Shown one piece after another: positions 9,545-20,140 of a stretch of DNA of 64,000 nt. The stretch comes from Cytophagales bacterium (GTDB lineage: Bacteria; Bacteroidota; Bacteroidia; Cytophagales; Cyclobacteriaceae): NCBI GenBank assembly GCA_016124425.1, contig WGNT01000042.1:1-64000 (forward strand). Reading direction: 5' to 3'. The translations under genes were made by a program, and so were the position numbers. Positions within the stretch are counted from its first letter, which is position 1, and each line of letters opens with the position of its first letter. The notes under the pieces were generated by a model. The model saw only the letters and a program-made list of their open reading frames with translations, was not told the origin of the DNA and did no database searches.

Positions 9545-10097
9545 TTGTTTATAATTTGATTTTAATAGGCCAGAACTTGTCCCGATCTGTCGGGGTGGAA
9601 TCTTCGCATCCATTATAATCATCCCTTCGTGTGAGGTTCTCCTCATGCCTGCCTGTCCGATAGGCAGGCTGGATTTCCGAAGCGAATTCGATTCTTAACC
9701 ATTAACCGCAACGAACCGCAGGCCATAAAGTTCCGGTTTCGAGTACATCTATCAAACTACTAATTGAAGATAAAAAGGTATTCAATTATCGGTCAACTCC
9801 TAATTTTTTAATATTATTTTTGCTAATTAAACTTGAGAAAAAACGGATGTTTTATGATCTTTTTTTTCAACCACGAATTTAGGGAATCAACAAAGGTTAG
9901 CTAAGAACACTAAAAAAGATTTAACTAAGATTAACTTCCTTTGACGAATCGTTAAAAAAGACGCACAACTTCGCTTGTATTGGAGAATTCGCCAAAATAT
10001 CTCCCTATAGATAATGATTGTGTAAAATAAATATTCCTGTCATATTTAAGGTGTTATTTTAACAATCAATAAATCTATTACTCTAATCAAACTACGT
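9545..10097. other. AT-rich gap ahead of susC
   Basis: About 550 bases without a supported gene. It holds the palindromic repeat at 9647-9669 and AT-rich sequence that must contain the promoters of the divergent DUF5686 and susC genes. I could not find a convincing TTG/TAnnTTTG pair for susC. Confidence 0.5.
9647..9669. repeat. Palindromic GCCTGCCT repeat, copy 1
   Basis: GCCTGCCT, a 7-nt loop and AGGCAGGC form a perfect 8-bp stem. A related stem occurs at 36285-36302. It looks like a short dispersed extragenic palindrome, although two copies are too few to define a family. Confidence 0.5.
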
Positions 10098-13000
10098 ATG
10101 ACTCACTATTTACCCAAAACAACACTGTTTTTGTTGGGGTTGGCTCTGCTTCTGGCATTCCCCCTTACGATGCAGGCGCAGACTCGGGAAGTGTCGGGTA
10201 CGGTAACTTCCGGAGAAGACAACCTGTCTCTTCCCGGCGTTTCTGTACTCGTCAAAGGCACCACAAGAGGTGGTGTGACCGATATTGACGGCAATTACCG
10301 GGTTTCCCTTCAGCCGGGAGACAACACACTTGTTTTCTCTTTCGTGGGATTTACTCCCTTAGAAAGAGAAATCGGTAATCAGAACACGATAGACGTTACC
10401 TTAATGCCGGACATGCAGGCACTAAGTGAAGTGGTTGTGGTCGGTTACGGTGAACAAAAGAAAGAGACCATTACCGGATCAGTAGCTACCGTAAAAGGAG
10501 CTGAACTGGTAAAATCTCCTGCCATGAACCTCACCAACTCCATTGCGGGACGTATGGCTGGTGTTATCGCTGTTAACAGAAGTGGCGAACCAGGTTATGA
10601 CGGTGCAGGCATCCGTATCCGCGGCTCCAACACATTGGGAAATAACGATGCGCTCATCGTTATTGATGGTATTCCAGCAAGGGCTGGAGGTATTGATCGG
10701 TTGAATCCCAATGACATTGAAACCATTTCGGTTCTAAAGGATGCCTCTGCTGCCATTTATGGTGCACGGGCCGCAAACGGTGTTATCCTCGTAACTACCA
10801 AACGAGGTAAATCGGGCAAACCCGAATTGACGTATCAATTCAATCAGGGTTTTGCCCAACCAACGGTGATTCCTGATTTAGCGGATGCTGCTCAGTACGG
10901 CGAGATGCTTAATGACCTAAGCGTGTATGCGCTTCCTGTGGGTGAGTGGCGCGCTGCTACTGATGCCTATAGGGCAACAGGCAACTACACGCGACCTAGT
11001 GGTCAGGTCAGAACAGCTCCATTTAGCCCTGAGGCCTTGGAGATGCACCGCGCAGGAACGGACCCATGGAACTACCCCAACACGGACTGGTATGCAGAAA
11101 CGCTAAAAACGTGGTCTCCGCAGACGAGGCACAACCTTCAGTTAAATGGTGGTAGCGATAACGTAAGGTACCTCGCCTCCTTGGGTTATCAGAACCAAGA
11201 TGGCTACTACAAACAATCTGCTACAGGCTTCAAGCAATACGACATGCGTCTGAACCTTGATGCCAAAGTAAACGAATTCATCGACCTCCAGATAGGTGTT
11301 TTGGCGAGGCAGGAATCTCGTTTCTTTCCGACAAGGTCCGCAGGGGCAATCTTCAGAATGCAAATGCGGGGCAAGCCGCATGAGCCAGCTTTCTGGCCTG
11401 ACGGCAGACCAGGTCCGGATATCGAAAATGGGGAAAACCCAGTCGTAATCACTACAGATGCTACCGGTTACGATAGAGACACACGCGATTATTTTCAGAC
11501 AAACGGAACGTTGAACATCAAAATTCCGGGAGTTGAAGGGTTGAAGTTTCAGGGAACTGCCTCTGTAGATAAATTAAGTCAGTTCAATAAACGATGGGAA
11601 ACTCCCTGGACACTGTATCAGCGAGGATCTGGCTTTGAAGCCGACGGCACAACGCCTATCTTGGTAGCTAGTGTAAGAGGGCCCGCAGAGCCACGCTTGA
11701 GACAAGCCAACAGCAACCAGTTGAATATTCTGTTAGGAGGCGTTTTTACCTATGAAAAGAAGATTCAGGACCATCAAATTAATATCTTGGCCGGTGTGAA
11801 TAAAGAGACTGTAGACGGAGACAACTTTTTTGCCTTCAGAAGGTTCTTTATTTCTCCTGCTATCGATCAGATGTTTGCCGGAGGTGATGCTGAAAAGGAC
11901 AACGGTGGAGGAGGCTTTGAAAGAGCCCGTTTGAATTACTTCGGTAGGGTCGCTTACAACTACAAAGAAAAATACCTATTTGAGTTTCTGTGGAGAAATG
12001 ACGGATCTTATATCTTCCCTGAGCAAACCCGATTCGGTTTCTTCCCAGGCGTGATGGCTGGATGGGTTGTTTCAGAGGAGGATTTTTGGAAGAACAATGT
12101 TCCTGTAATGGACTTCTTCAAATTGAGGGGATCTTGGGGTCAAATGGGTAACGATCAGATCTTCTTTGGTGGTGCTTTGCAAGAATATCAATTTTTATCC
12201 ACCTATGGATTTAGAAGCCATATCCTTCAAAATACCGAAGCTAAAACCTTGTTTGAGACCCGAGTTCCGAACAACGCCATTACCTGGGAGGTTGCCAACA
12301 ACTCCAATATCGGTGTGGAAGGATCATTATTGGAAGGAAAGGTCTTCTTCGAGTTTGATTATTTCTATAACAAACGAACCAACATCTTATGGAGAAAGAA
12401 CGCATCCGTTCCGCAATCAAGCGGACTGGCAGCGCTACTTCCCGCAGAGAACATCGGTGAAGTTGAAAATAGGGGATTTGACGTAAACATAGGATACCGA
12501 GGTCAAAAAGGCGACCTACAATATAGCATCAGTGCTAACGGAGGCTATGCTAAAAATAAAATCCTTTTCTGGGACGAACCTCCGGGAGCCCCAGAATGGC
12601 AGCGATCAACCGGGTTGCCGATGAACACGCCAAATCCGGTTTACTTGTACGACGGGGTATTTGCCACACAAGAGCAAATTGCCTCCGAAACACTGGACTA
12701 TACAGCAATTACCAACCAACTTCGGCCTGGCGACATGCGCTTTAAAGATTATAATGGAGACGGAAAGATAACTCCATTGGATCAAGTAAGGCTAGACCGC
12801 AACAATATCCCGAGATTTCAAGGTGGTGTGAACATGAACGCTCAATGGAGAAATTTTGATCTTTCCGTGCTATTTCAAGGTGCTGCAGGTGCGATTGCAC
12901 TGGTTTCTTTGGGTGAATCCGGAAATATCGGAAACTATTTGTTGGAATTTTATGAAAACAGGTGGACCATTGACAACCCTAGTACCGAATACCCAAGAAT

Positions 13001-13274
13001 TGCCAACAGAAGTGACCAATATTACTCCTCCGGAAATGACTTCTGGTACAGAAGTTCGGATTACATCCGTTTGAAGAACCTGGAATTGGGCTATACGGTT
13101 CCCTCACAATGGGGTGAGCGCTTCGGCATTAGTAACTTAAGATTCTATGTCAATGGCTTGAATTTATTGACATGGGACAAATTGAAAGTATATGATCCTG
13201 AGTCTGACAGTGCTACCGGGCAGTATTATCCGCAAGCACGGGTCATCAACGGCGGCGTTTCAGTAACTTTCTAA
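10098..13274 (+). CDS. SusC/RagA-type TonB-dependent outer-membrane transporter
   Basis: A TonB-dependent outer-membrane channel that imports a ligand captured with its SusD partner. It has a signal peptide ending near TMQAQ, a carboxypeptidase-like N-terminal domain (VSGTVTSGEDNLSLPGVSVL), the plug with LSEVVVVGYGEQKKE and the SusC signature RGSNTLGNNDALIVIDG, then a large beta-barrel ending in the terminal strand INGGVSVTF. The 1058-aa length is normal. susD starts 20 nt after the stop, and a terminator follows susD. No extra N-terminal signalling domain, nearby sigma/anti-sigma pair or glycoside hydrolase is present, so the substrate is not indicated as a polysaccharide. Confidence 0.95.
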   Translation: MTHYLPKTTLFLLGLALLLAFPLTMQAQTREVSGTVTSGEDNLSLPGVSVLVKGTTRGGVTDIDGNYRVSLQPGDNTLVFSFVGFTPLEREIGNQNTIDVTLMPDMQALSEVVVVGYGEQKKETITGSVATVKGAELVKSPAMNLTNSIAGRMAGVIAVNRSGEPGYDGAGIRIRGSNTLGNNDALIVIDGIPARAGGIDRLNPNDIETISVLKDASAAIYGARAANGVILVTTKRGKSGKPELTYQFNQGFAQPTVIPDLADAAQYGEMLNDLSVYALPVGEWRAATDAYRATGNYTRPSGQVRTAPFSPEALEMHRAGTDPWNYPNTDWYAETLKTWSPQTRHNLQLNGGSDNVRYLASLGYQNQDGYYKQSATGFKQYDMRLNLDAKVNEFIDLQIGVLARQESRFFPTRSAGAIFRMQMRGKPHEPAFWPDGRPGPDIENGENPVVITTDATGYDRDTRDYFQTNGTLNIKIPGVEGLKFQGTASVDKLSQFNKRWETPWTLYQRGSGFEADGTTPILVASVRGPAEPRLRQANSNQLNILLGGVFTYEKKIQDHQINILAGVNKETVDGDNFFAFRRFFISPAIDQMFAGGDAEKDNGGGGFERARLNYFGRVAYNYKEKYLFEFLWRNDGSYIFPEQTRFGFFPGVMAGWVVSEEDFWKNNVPVMDFFKLRGSWGQMGNDQIFFGGALQEYQFLSTYGFRSHILQNTEAKTLFETRVPNNAITWEVANNSNIGVEGSLLEGKVFFEFDYFYNKRTNILWRKNASVPQSSGLAALLPAENIGEVENRGFDVNIGYRGQKGDLQYSISANGGYAKNKILFWDEPPGAPEWQRSTGLPMNTPNPVYLYDGVFATQEQIASETLDYTAITNQLRPGDMRFKDYNGDGKITPLDQVRLDRNNIPRFQGGVNMNAQWRNFDLSVLFQGAAGAIALVSLGESGNIGNYLLEFYENRWTIDNPSTEYPRIANRSDQYYSSGNDFWYRSSDYIRLKNLELGYTVPSQWGERFGISNLRFYVNGLNLLTWDKLKVYDPESDSATGQYYPQARVINGGVSVTF

Positions 13275-13293
13275 TTTCCAAACCATGATACAC

Positions 13294-15150
13294 ATGAAAA
13301 ACAGATTAAATTATTTATGGGTAGGGTTGTTTGGCGTTATGCTGATAACTTCTTGTGACGATGAATTTCTAAACACCCAACCCCTGGGACAGGTATCCGA
13401 AGCGGCAGTTTGGAGAGACGCCGGTTTGGCGGAAGCCTTTGTTACGGATGTTTATTCCGGGCTAGGACAGGGTGGATTCTCTGAACAGGCCTTGGCCTCT
13501 TTAACCGATGAAGCCATCTTCACCCACCCAGGTCGAAACATTAACGTAGTAACGGAAGCAAGATCTAACCCTGAAGCAACAGGATGGCTAGACGCGACAC
13601 GTAACTGGCCCAACATGTACAACAGCCTAAGAGCTGCGAACATCGCCATTGCAAACCTAAGTAATCCCCAGTTCCCCAATACGGGTGGTATTGTGGATCG
13701 ATTACTTGGTGAAGCAACCTTTATGCGTGCTTATTTCCATCATCAGCTGTTGCGTAATTTTGGCGGAATTCCTCTTGCTGACCGACCGCTTACACTGGAT
13801 GAAGAGACCTTCGAATTACCTAGAAACACCTATGCTGAAGTAGTGGATTTTATCATTCAAGACTTGGACAGAGCAGCCCAGTTACTGGAAGGAAAAAACC
13901 TCATTCGCGGCAGGGCAAACAGAATAGCTGCTTTGGCGTTGAAGTCGAGGGTATTGATTTATGCCGCGAGTGATCTGCATGATATGCCAACGGCATCAGC
14001 CAAATCCAGCGTGATTTCTTCGTATCAAAACAAAGAGCTCATTGGATATACATCGGGAAGCAAAACAGAACGGCTTCAGCGGGCAAAAGCAGCAGCAAAG
14101 GCAGTGCTCGATATCGCCAATGGAAACATGCTGGACCTAACTGAACCGCTTCCTCATGCACAAGCTGTTCAAGTGTACCAAAACAACTCTCTCTCCAGGT
14201 CTGGAGGGGAAAGAGAGATGATCTTTGGGCGCTACTTCTTGTCTAGTAAGCCGGAAACAGGTGGAAGACATGGTCTTCATAACGGTCCGAATGGATACAA
14301 TAACTGGGCAGGTAACACACCTGTGCAGTTGTTGATTGATGACTACGCCATGATGGACGGTACTCCGTTCGACTGGGACAATCCAGAACACGCAACCGCC
14401 CCATATACCGATAGAGAACCTCGGTTTTATTCTACGTTTTTGTTTGACGGCGCACAATGGAAGCCGAGATCTCCTGCTAATCAAGCCAGAGATCCGTTGG
14501 GACAGATACAGACTGGAACTTACGAAGTCACGAATGCAAGTGGTGAAAAAGTCACCCACTTTGGCTTAGACACCCGTAATAGCCCGATAGAAGACTGGAA
14601 CGGAAGTTACACTGGTTATTACATCCGCAAGTTTATAGAGCCAGCTCCTAACTTTGTGGACCAGAACACCTGGCAGGAAATACCTTGGCCAAACATCCGC
14701 TTTACAGAAGTTGTATTTAACTACGTAGAGGCATGTATCTTCCTAGGAGAAGATGAAGAGGCGAGAAATTGGTTGAACAAGATCCGCTTTAGAGCTGGGC
14801 TTCCAGCACTGACCGCTTCGGGAGAGGATCTGAAGATGGCATTTATCAATGAGAAACGTAAAGAAATGGTACATGAGGAGCAGCGATTCTACGATGTAAG
14901 AAGATGGATGATCGCGCCTGAAACATTTGGCAGGCAAGCCAATGGCATCAGCATCGTTGGAACCTTAAAGCCCGGGCAAACGAATTCCGTGTATAGATAT
15001 GATCCTACTCTCTATGATTATTCCTATCGTGTGTTTGACATCGATCCCGGAAAAGAAAACAGACGATGGCTGGATAAAATGTATTGGATGCCTATCAGCT
15101 TTGCCGAAACACAGCGAAATGGTACATTGATCCAAAATCCGGGATATTAA
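13294..15150 (+). CDS. SusD/RagB-type nutrient-binding lipoprotein
   Basis: A surface lipoprotein that binds the ligand and caps the SusC channel. The start is set at MKNRLNYLWVG (13294) because the three preceding codons (MIH) add nothing to the signal peptide. The lipobox is LITSC, followed by DDEFLNTQPLGQVSEAAVW, the typical SusD mature N-terminus. The TPR-like helical region contains LLGEATFMRAYFHHQLLRNFGG near residue 150. The C-terminal RRWLDKMYWMPISFAETQRN is also typical. It is 618 aa. It is paired with the upstream SusC and followed by a strong terminator, so the pair may be transcribed apart from the downstream genes. Confidence 0.95.
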   Translation: MKNRLNYLWVGLFGVMLITSCDDEFLNTQPLGQVSEAAVWRDAGLAEAFVTDVYSGLGQGGFSEQALASLTDEAIFTHPGRNINVVTEARSNPEATGWLDATRNWPNMYNSLRAANIAIANLSNPQFPNTGGIVDRLLGEATFMRAYFHHQLLRNFGGIPLADRPLTLDEETFELPRNTYAEVVDFIIQDLDRAAQLLEGKNLIRGRANRIAALALKSRVLIYAASDLHDMPTASAKSSVISSYQNKELIGYTSGSKTERLQRAKAAAKAVLDIANGNMLDLTEPLPHAQAVQVYQNNSLSRSGGEREMIFGRYFLSSKPETGGRHGLHNGPNGYNNWAGNTPVQLLIDDYAMMDGTPFDWDNPEHATAPYTDREPRFYSTFLFDGAQWKPRSPANQARDPLGQIQTGTYEVTNASGEKVTHFGLDTRNSPIEDWNGSYTGYYIRKFIEPAPNFVDQNTWQEIPWPNIRFTEVVFNYVEACIFLGEDEEARNWLNKIRFRAGLPALTASGEDLKMAFINEKRKEMVHEEQRFYDVRRWMIAPETFGRQANGISIVGTLKPGQTNSVYRYDPTLYDYSYRVFDIDPGKENRRWLDKMYWMPISFAETQRNGTLIQNPGY

Positions 15151-15170
15151 ACCGAAACTCGTTAGTTAAT

Positions 15171-15206
15171 AAAAAAGGGCTGCCAGATTTGGCAGCCCTT
15201 TTTTTG
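15171..15206 (+). terminator. Terminator after susD
   Basis: The stem aagggctgcca/tggcagccctt, with a short atttg-type loop, is flanked by A6 and T7, giving a classic intrinsic terminator 20 nt past the susD stop. Confidence 0.9.
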
Positions 15207-15319
15207 TACGTATATACGCCATCAATCCCTAGTAAACGGGAACCTTTACTAACGACTACCGCTTGAGGAGCTTTTTCTTCTCATTCTATAAAACATCAGG
15301 CGTCGATTAGCCGCCGATA

Positions 15320-15353
15320 TTGGCAGAAGATCGTCTATAAATTTATATATTTG
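15320..15353 (+). promoter_or_regulatory. Promoter of the CRTAC1/PAP2 operon
   Basis: TTG, a 23-nt spacer and TATATTTG match the Bacteroidota promoter with a slightly long spacer. The -7 element overlaps the TTG codon at which the ORF track begins the next gene, so the true start must be the ATG at 15375, about 15 nt past the implied transcription start. Confidence 0.55.
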
Positions 15354-15374
15354 AAGCCGAATTACTTATCGCCT

Positions 15375-18300
15375 ATGTCATTGTCCTCTAACGCTATCTT
15401 TCCGGTACTCCTACTCAATGTCTTTATATTCTACGGTTGTGGCCAAAAAGAGACAGCGCAACATACGCTTCCAAAAACCCCAGTCCTCTTTTCCCTGTTG
15501 TCTGGAAAAGACACCGGTGTTACCTTCGAGAATACACTTACCGAGGGATTAAACACCAACATACTTATGTATGAATATTTTTACAATGGCGGTGGTGTAG
15601 CCGTTGGTGATGTGAATGGTGACGGGCTTGACGACATCTATTTTACAGGAAACATGGTCCCAAACGCCCTTTATTTAAATAAGGGAAACATGCAGTTCGA
15701 GGACATTACGCAACAGGCAGGAGTCGCCGGTAGGCAGGGGCCTTGGACCACCGGGGTGACTATGGCAGATGTGAACGGAGATGGTCTCCTGGACATTTAC
15801 GTGTGTAATTCCGGCAGCCTGCCTCCCGACAAACGAAAGAACCAGCTCTTTATCAATCAGGGAGCAAATGCCGATGGCCTACCCCAATTTTCGGAACAGG
15901 CAGAAGCTTATGGCATCGCGAGCGACGCCACAAGTACCCATGCTGTATTTTTTGATTTCGACAACGACGGTGACTTGGATCTTTTTCTGCTCAACCACAA
16001 TCCAAAATCCCTCCCCGTACTGGATGAATCCATTACCGCTGAATTGCTTAAAACCCCAGACTCCGCAGGGCCCCAATTATACCGCAATGAGGGTGGACAG
16101 TTTGTTGAAATTACGCAAAAAGCAGGGATACAACAATCCGCTCTTTCCTACGGGCTAGGTGCCGGAGTAGCAGATATAAACGGAGATGGCTATTCGGATA
16201 TCTACATTAGCAATGATTATACAGTCCCTGATTTTCTGTATATAAACAATGGTAACGGCACCTTCACTGACATCATCCGCGACGCTATGGGTCATATTTC
16301 CAATTTTTCAATGGGCAATGACATTGCAGACATTAACAATGACGGGTTGATGGAGGTGTTTACGCTCGATATGCTACCGGAGGGAAATGAACGCCAAAAA
16401 CTGCTGATGGCTCCAGACAATTACGAGAAATTTGATTTTAATCTCCGGGTTGGCTTTCACCATCAGTACATGCGTAACATGCTTCATCTTAATCATGGAA
16501 ACGGAACCTTCAGTGAGATTGGACAATTGGCTGGAATCTCCAACACAGATTGGAGCTGGGCAGCACTCTTTGCTGATTTTGACAACGACGGATGGAAAGA
16601 CCTCTACATCACCAACGGATACCACAGGGATTATACGAACATGGATTTCTTGAAATACATGTCGGATTACCTCAAAAACAATCAAGGCCTCCGGCGGGAA
16701 AATGTGTTGGATTTGGTGTACAAAATGCCATCTTCAAATGTCATAAATTGCGCGTTCAGAAATACAGGTGGAATCACTTTTGAAGATCAAACAGAGACTT
16801 GGGGGCTTAATCACCCCGCCAACAGCAATGGAGCCGCCTATGCCGACCTAGACAACGACGGTGATCTTGATCTCATCGTAAATAACGTCAGCCACCCTGT
16901 CTTTATTTATCGAAACGACGCCGACGCCCTGATGGAAAACAATTATTTGAAAATAAAGTTGGCCGGTGGAAGAAGCAATTCCCATGGCATTGGTGCAAAG
17001 GTCACCTTACATTACGGAGATAATAAGCAGTATTTACAACAGATGCCCTCTAGGGGTTACCAGTCCAGTGTCTCTCCAACCCTACATTTTGGACTTGGGA
17101 AGGTACCAACCGTTGACTCACTCTATGTAGAATGGCCCGGTGGACAAACCCAAGTGCTCTATAAAATTCCTGCCAATCAGTCGCTGCTCCTTACAGAGAG
17201 CAATGCTGACCTGAAGCGAAAGGTAAAGCCAACAACCAACCCACTTTACACCTCGATACCATCCCCCATAAAGAATAGCCAACCACCCTACACGATAAAC
17301 GATTTCAAGCGCCAACCGCTGATGGTGAATCCCCAGTCTTTCACTGGACCGGCCATGGCAAAAGCAGATGTTAACGGAGACGGTTTGGAGGATGTCTTCG
17401 TAGGAGGCGATCCGGGGGTCCCAGGAAAACTCTATATCCAACAAGCAACAGGGACCTTTAAGGAAATGATTCCAGAAGCATTTATTTCAGATCAGACATC
17501 CGCAGACTCCAAGGCGGTGTTTGCCGATTTGGACGGAGATGGACACGTGGATTTATATGTGGGAAGTGGTGGCTATGGGGAGTTTATACCGATGGATGAA
17601 AACTTGCAGGACAGGATTTACAGGAATGATGGAAAAGGGAACTTTAAGAGAGTGATGGAAGCGCTCCCTTCCATGCGTACAAGTACCGGGGCAGTTGCAG
17701 TCGCTGATTTCACCGGTGACGGTGCACCCGATATTTTCGTGGGAAGCCGCGTAATCCCTGGTCGGTATCCAGAAGTACCTCCAAGCTACCTGCTAGTTAA
17801 TGACGGCAAGGGTAATTTTTCTGATGAAACAAAAAAATATGGACCTACCTTTGATGCTCTAGGGCTAGTAACGGATGCGCATTGGGAAGATCTCGACAAC
17901 GATGGCTTACCTGAGTTAATCATTGTAGGAGAATGGATGCCAATATCGATCTGGGATTTCTCTTCAAAAATGTCTGAGAATGTTACGAAAAAGTATTTTG
18001 AACAGACCTATGAAGGCTGGTGGAACAGTCTCACTGTTGCCGATGTAAATGGAGATGGAAAACCAGATCTACTTGTTGGCAATCATGGACTTAATAGTCA
18101 AGTTCGGGCCAGCAACACCGAACCAGCAGAACTTTATTACAAAGATTTCGACAACAACGGAGCTATAGATCCCATCCTATGCTTTTATATTGATGGAAAA
18201 AGTTATCCGTATGTCACCAGAGATGAGTTGTTGGATCAAATATCTGCCATGCGTACCCGGTTCAGGAACTACGCGGATTATGCAAACCTTACGATTGCCG

Positions 18301-18710
18301 AACTATTTTCTCCTGAGGAAATAGAAGACGCCGGATACTTGAAAGCAACAATACTGGAAACAGCGTATTTTGAATCCCGGCCGAATGGCGGGTTTCTTTT
18401 AAAGCCCCTACCCATTCAAGCACAGTTTGCGCCGGTATTCAGTATATTGGCCCATGACGCCGACGGTGACGGAAATAAGGACCTGATCTTGGGCGGGAAC
18501 ATTGAAGCCGCCAGGTTACGCTTTGGCAAATATGACGCAAATTTTGGCATCTTTCTGAGGGGAGATGGTAAAGGGGGATTTACCTACGTACCACAGGTAA
18601 AATCAGGTTTGAACATTCAAGGGGATATTCGAAGTATTGTCCCTTTTGGAAACATGGTTCTTTTCGGAATAAACCAAAAGGGTGTAGTTGCGTTTAAAAT
18701 GGTAGATTGA
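15375..18710 (+). CDS. CRTAC1-like FG-GAP/VCBS-repeat lipoprotein with ASPIC/UnbV domain
   Basis: A large secreted lipoprotein (1111 aa) of unknown biochemical role. The ORF-track start is a TTG inside a -7 promoter element; the ATG at 15375 gives a signal peptide with the lipobox FYGC. The protein holds many FG-GAP/VCBS calcium-binding repeats (DVNGDGLDDIYF, DFDNDGDLDLFLL, DLDNDGDLDLIV), which build a beta-propeller. An ASPIC/UnbV domain follows near residues 530-620 (NSHGIGAKVTLHYG, SLYVEWPGGQTQ), and a second set of FG-GAP repeats reaches the C-terminus. The next gene's ATG directly abuts the TGA stop, so it is cotranscribed with the two PAP2-like genes. The family often accompanies SusC/SusD genes, as here. 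Confidence 0.9.
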   Translation: MSLSSNAIFPVLLLNVFIFYGCGQKETAQHTLPKTPVLFSLLSGKDTGVTFENTLTEGLNTNILMYEYFYNGGGVAVGDVNGDGLDDIYFTGNMVPNALYLNKGNMQFEDITQQAGVAGRQGPWTTGVTMADVNGDGLLDIYVCNSGSLPPDKRKNQLFINQGANADGLPQFSEQAEAYGIASDATSTHAVFFDFDNDGDLDLFLLNHNPKSLPVLDESITAELLKTPDSAGPQLYRNEGGQFVEITQKAGIQQSALSYGLGAGVADINGDGYSDIYISNDYTVPDFLYINNGNGTFTDIIRDAMGHISNFSMGNDIADINNDGLMEVFTLDMLPEGNERQKLLMAPDNYEKFDFNLRVGFHHQYMRNMLHLNHGNGTFSEIGQLAGISNTDWSWAALFADFDNDGWKDLYITNGYHRDYTNMDFLKYMSDYLKNNQGLRRENVLDLVYKMPSSNVINCAFRNTGGITFEDQTETWGLNHPANSNGAAYADLDNDGDLDLIVNNVSHPVFIYRNDADALMENNYLKIKLAGGRSNSHGIGAKVTLHYGDNKQYLQQMPSRGYQSSVSPTLHFGLGKVPTVDSLYVEWPGGQTQVLYKIPANQSLLLTESNADLKRKVKPTTNPLYTSIPSPIKNSQPPYTINDFKRQPLMVNPQSFTGPAMAKADVNGDGLEDVFVGGDPGVPGKLYIQQATGTFKEMIPEAFISDQTSADSKAVFADLDGDGHVDLYVGSGGYGEFIPMDENLQDRIYRNDGKGNFKRVMEALPSMRTSTGAVAVADFTGDGAPDIFVGSRVIPGRYPEVPPSYLLVNDGKGNFSDETKKYGPTFDALGLVTDAHWEDLDNDGLPELIIVGEWMPISIWDFSSKMSENVTKKYFEQTYEGWWNSLTVADVNGDGKPDLLVGNHGLNSQVRASNTEPAELYYKDFDNNGAIDPILCFYIDGKSYPYVTRDELLDQISAMRTRFRNYADYANLTIAELFSPEEIEDAGYLKATILETAYFESRPNGGFLLKPLPIQAQFAPVFSILAHDADGDGNKDLILGGNIEAARLRFGKYDANFGIFLRGDGKGGFTYVPQVKSGLNIQGDIRSIVPFGNMVLFGINQKGVVAFKMVD

Positions 18711-20129
18711 ATGGAAACTAATTATCGTAACACACATTTTCAGGTGAAAAATATTCCTTCATCACTGCCCATGGTGTTATTTGGTGCCTTTCTGGCAACT
18801 ATATTTTCATGTGGCTCCGCGGAATCCGAAGACGATATCGTTTTAGGTCCTGAACATATAGGTTGGGTGACGGAAGCCATGACAGACATCATGGTCCATG
18901 ACATTACTAATCCTCCTCTTGCGGCCAGGTTTTTTGCCTACGCCAGCTTGGCTGGATATGAAGCGGTCCGACAACACGATCAAACCCTTATTGGCATGCA
19001 TCACGTGCTGAATGATTATCCGGTTTTAGAGCCTTCCGAATCCTTCTCGGAAGACCATCCACAAGTGAGTGCTGTTTTGGCGATGATTGAAACTGCGGCA
19101 GCAATGCAACCCTCTGGAGTCGATTTACTGAATTTAAAAGAATCGTTTCTAGACTCGTGCAGGTATTGGGGACTTTCTGACCAGATAATAAATGAATCGA
19201 TAACACGTAGCAGTGAAGTCAGCAAGTTCATTTTGGCCTATGCCCAAGGGGATCTCTATAAGAATATCAGCAACTATCCTCGATATACGCCCAGACAAGA
19301 AGAAGGGTACTGGTATCCTACTCCTCCTGCCTATTTTGCCCCTGTAGAACCTTATTTCAACACTATCCGTCCCTTTACGCTGGAGGGGCCAGCCCAATTT
19401 AAACCTATCCCTCCTGTAGCATTTTCCTCAGAGAGAGATTCCGAATTTTTTCGGTTGATGGAAGAAGTATACCTGATTGAACTGACAAAGGAACAGCGGG
19501 CAATAGCGGCTTTTTGGGACTGTAATCCGTTTGCACTGGAGGAAGCCGGACACCTGATGGTAGGGTTAAAGCAGATCTCCCCAGGAGGGCACTGGATGGG
19601 AATAACAGATATCGCATGCAGGAAGGCCAACCTGAGTTTTGAAAAGGCAATGGAAATCACGACGGTAGTGGCTTTAGGGCTTACAGACGGATTTATCAGT
19701 TGTTGGGATGAAAAGTATAGAAGCAATAGGATACGGCCTGAAACGGCCATACGGAAATACATCGACTCCTCGTATGTTCCGCTATTACAGACTCCCCCCT
19801 TTCCAGAATACCTAAGTGGTCATTCCACCATTTCTACCGCGGCGGCTACTATCCTTACGCACTATTTCGGGGAAAACTTTGCTTACTTAGATACCGTAGA
19901 AGAAAAATACCACTTAGAAAGCAGGGCGTTTTCTTCCTTCTTGCAAGCCTCAGAGGAAGCCAGCATTTCCCGCCTTTATGGAGGGATCCACTTTATGGAT
20001 GCGATCGTTGAAGGACAACGACAAGGCAGGCATGTTGGCAACTGGGTTCTTCAGCGATTAGAAAATGCTGGCCTGGCAAAGCCCATCGCCAATCCCTCCC
20101 CATCTAGCACCGAAGCCAACGGCCATTAG
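18711..20129 (+). CDS. PAP2/vanadium-dependent haloperoxidase-like lipoprotein, copy A
   Basis: It belongs to the PAP2/vanadium haloperoxidase fold, whose pocket holds vanadate (haloperoxidases) or phosphate (acid phosphatases). All three anion-binding motifs can be read: K-x6-RP (KYRSNRIRP), the SGH loop (PEYLSGHST) and SR-x5-H (SRLYGGIH). The N-terminus is a lipoprotein signal (TIFSC). Length is 472 aa. The start codon follows the stop of the CRTAC1-like gene with no gap, and a second copy follows after 11 nt. The Asp that follows the last His in phosphatase motifs is at H+3 rather than H+4. Whether it is a peroxidase or a phosphatase cannot be told from sequence. Confidence 0.85.
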   Translation: METNYRNTHFQVKNIPSSLPMVLFGAFLATIFSCGSAESEDDIVLGPEHIGWVTEAMTDIMVHDITNPPLAARFFAYASLAGYEAVRQHDQTLIGMHHVLNDYPVLEPSESFSEDHPQVSAVLAMIETAAAMQPSGVDLLNLKESFLDSCRYWGLSDQIINESITRSSEVSKFILAYAQGDLYKNISNYPRYTPRQEEGYWYPTPPAYFAPVEPYFNTIRPFTLEGPAQFKPIPPVAFSSERDSEFFRLMEEVYLIELTKEQRAIAAFWDCNPFALEEAGHLMVGLKQISPGGHWMGITDIACRKANLSFEKAMEITTVVALGLTDGFISCWDEKYRSNRIRPETAIRKYIDSSYVPLLQTPPFPEYLSGHSTISTAAATILTHYFGENFAYLDTVEEKYHLESRAFSSFLQASEEASISRLYGGIHFMDAIVEGQRQGRHVGNWVLQRLENAGLAKPIANPSPSSTEANGH

Positions 20130-20140
20130 CAAATACTACT

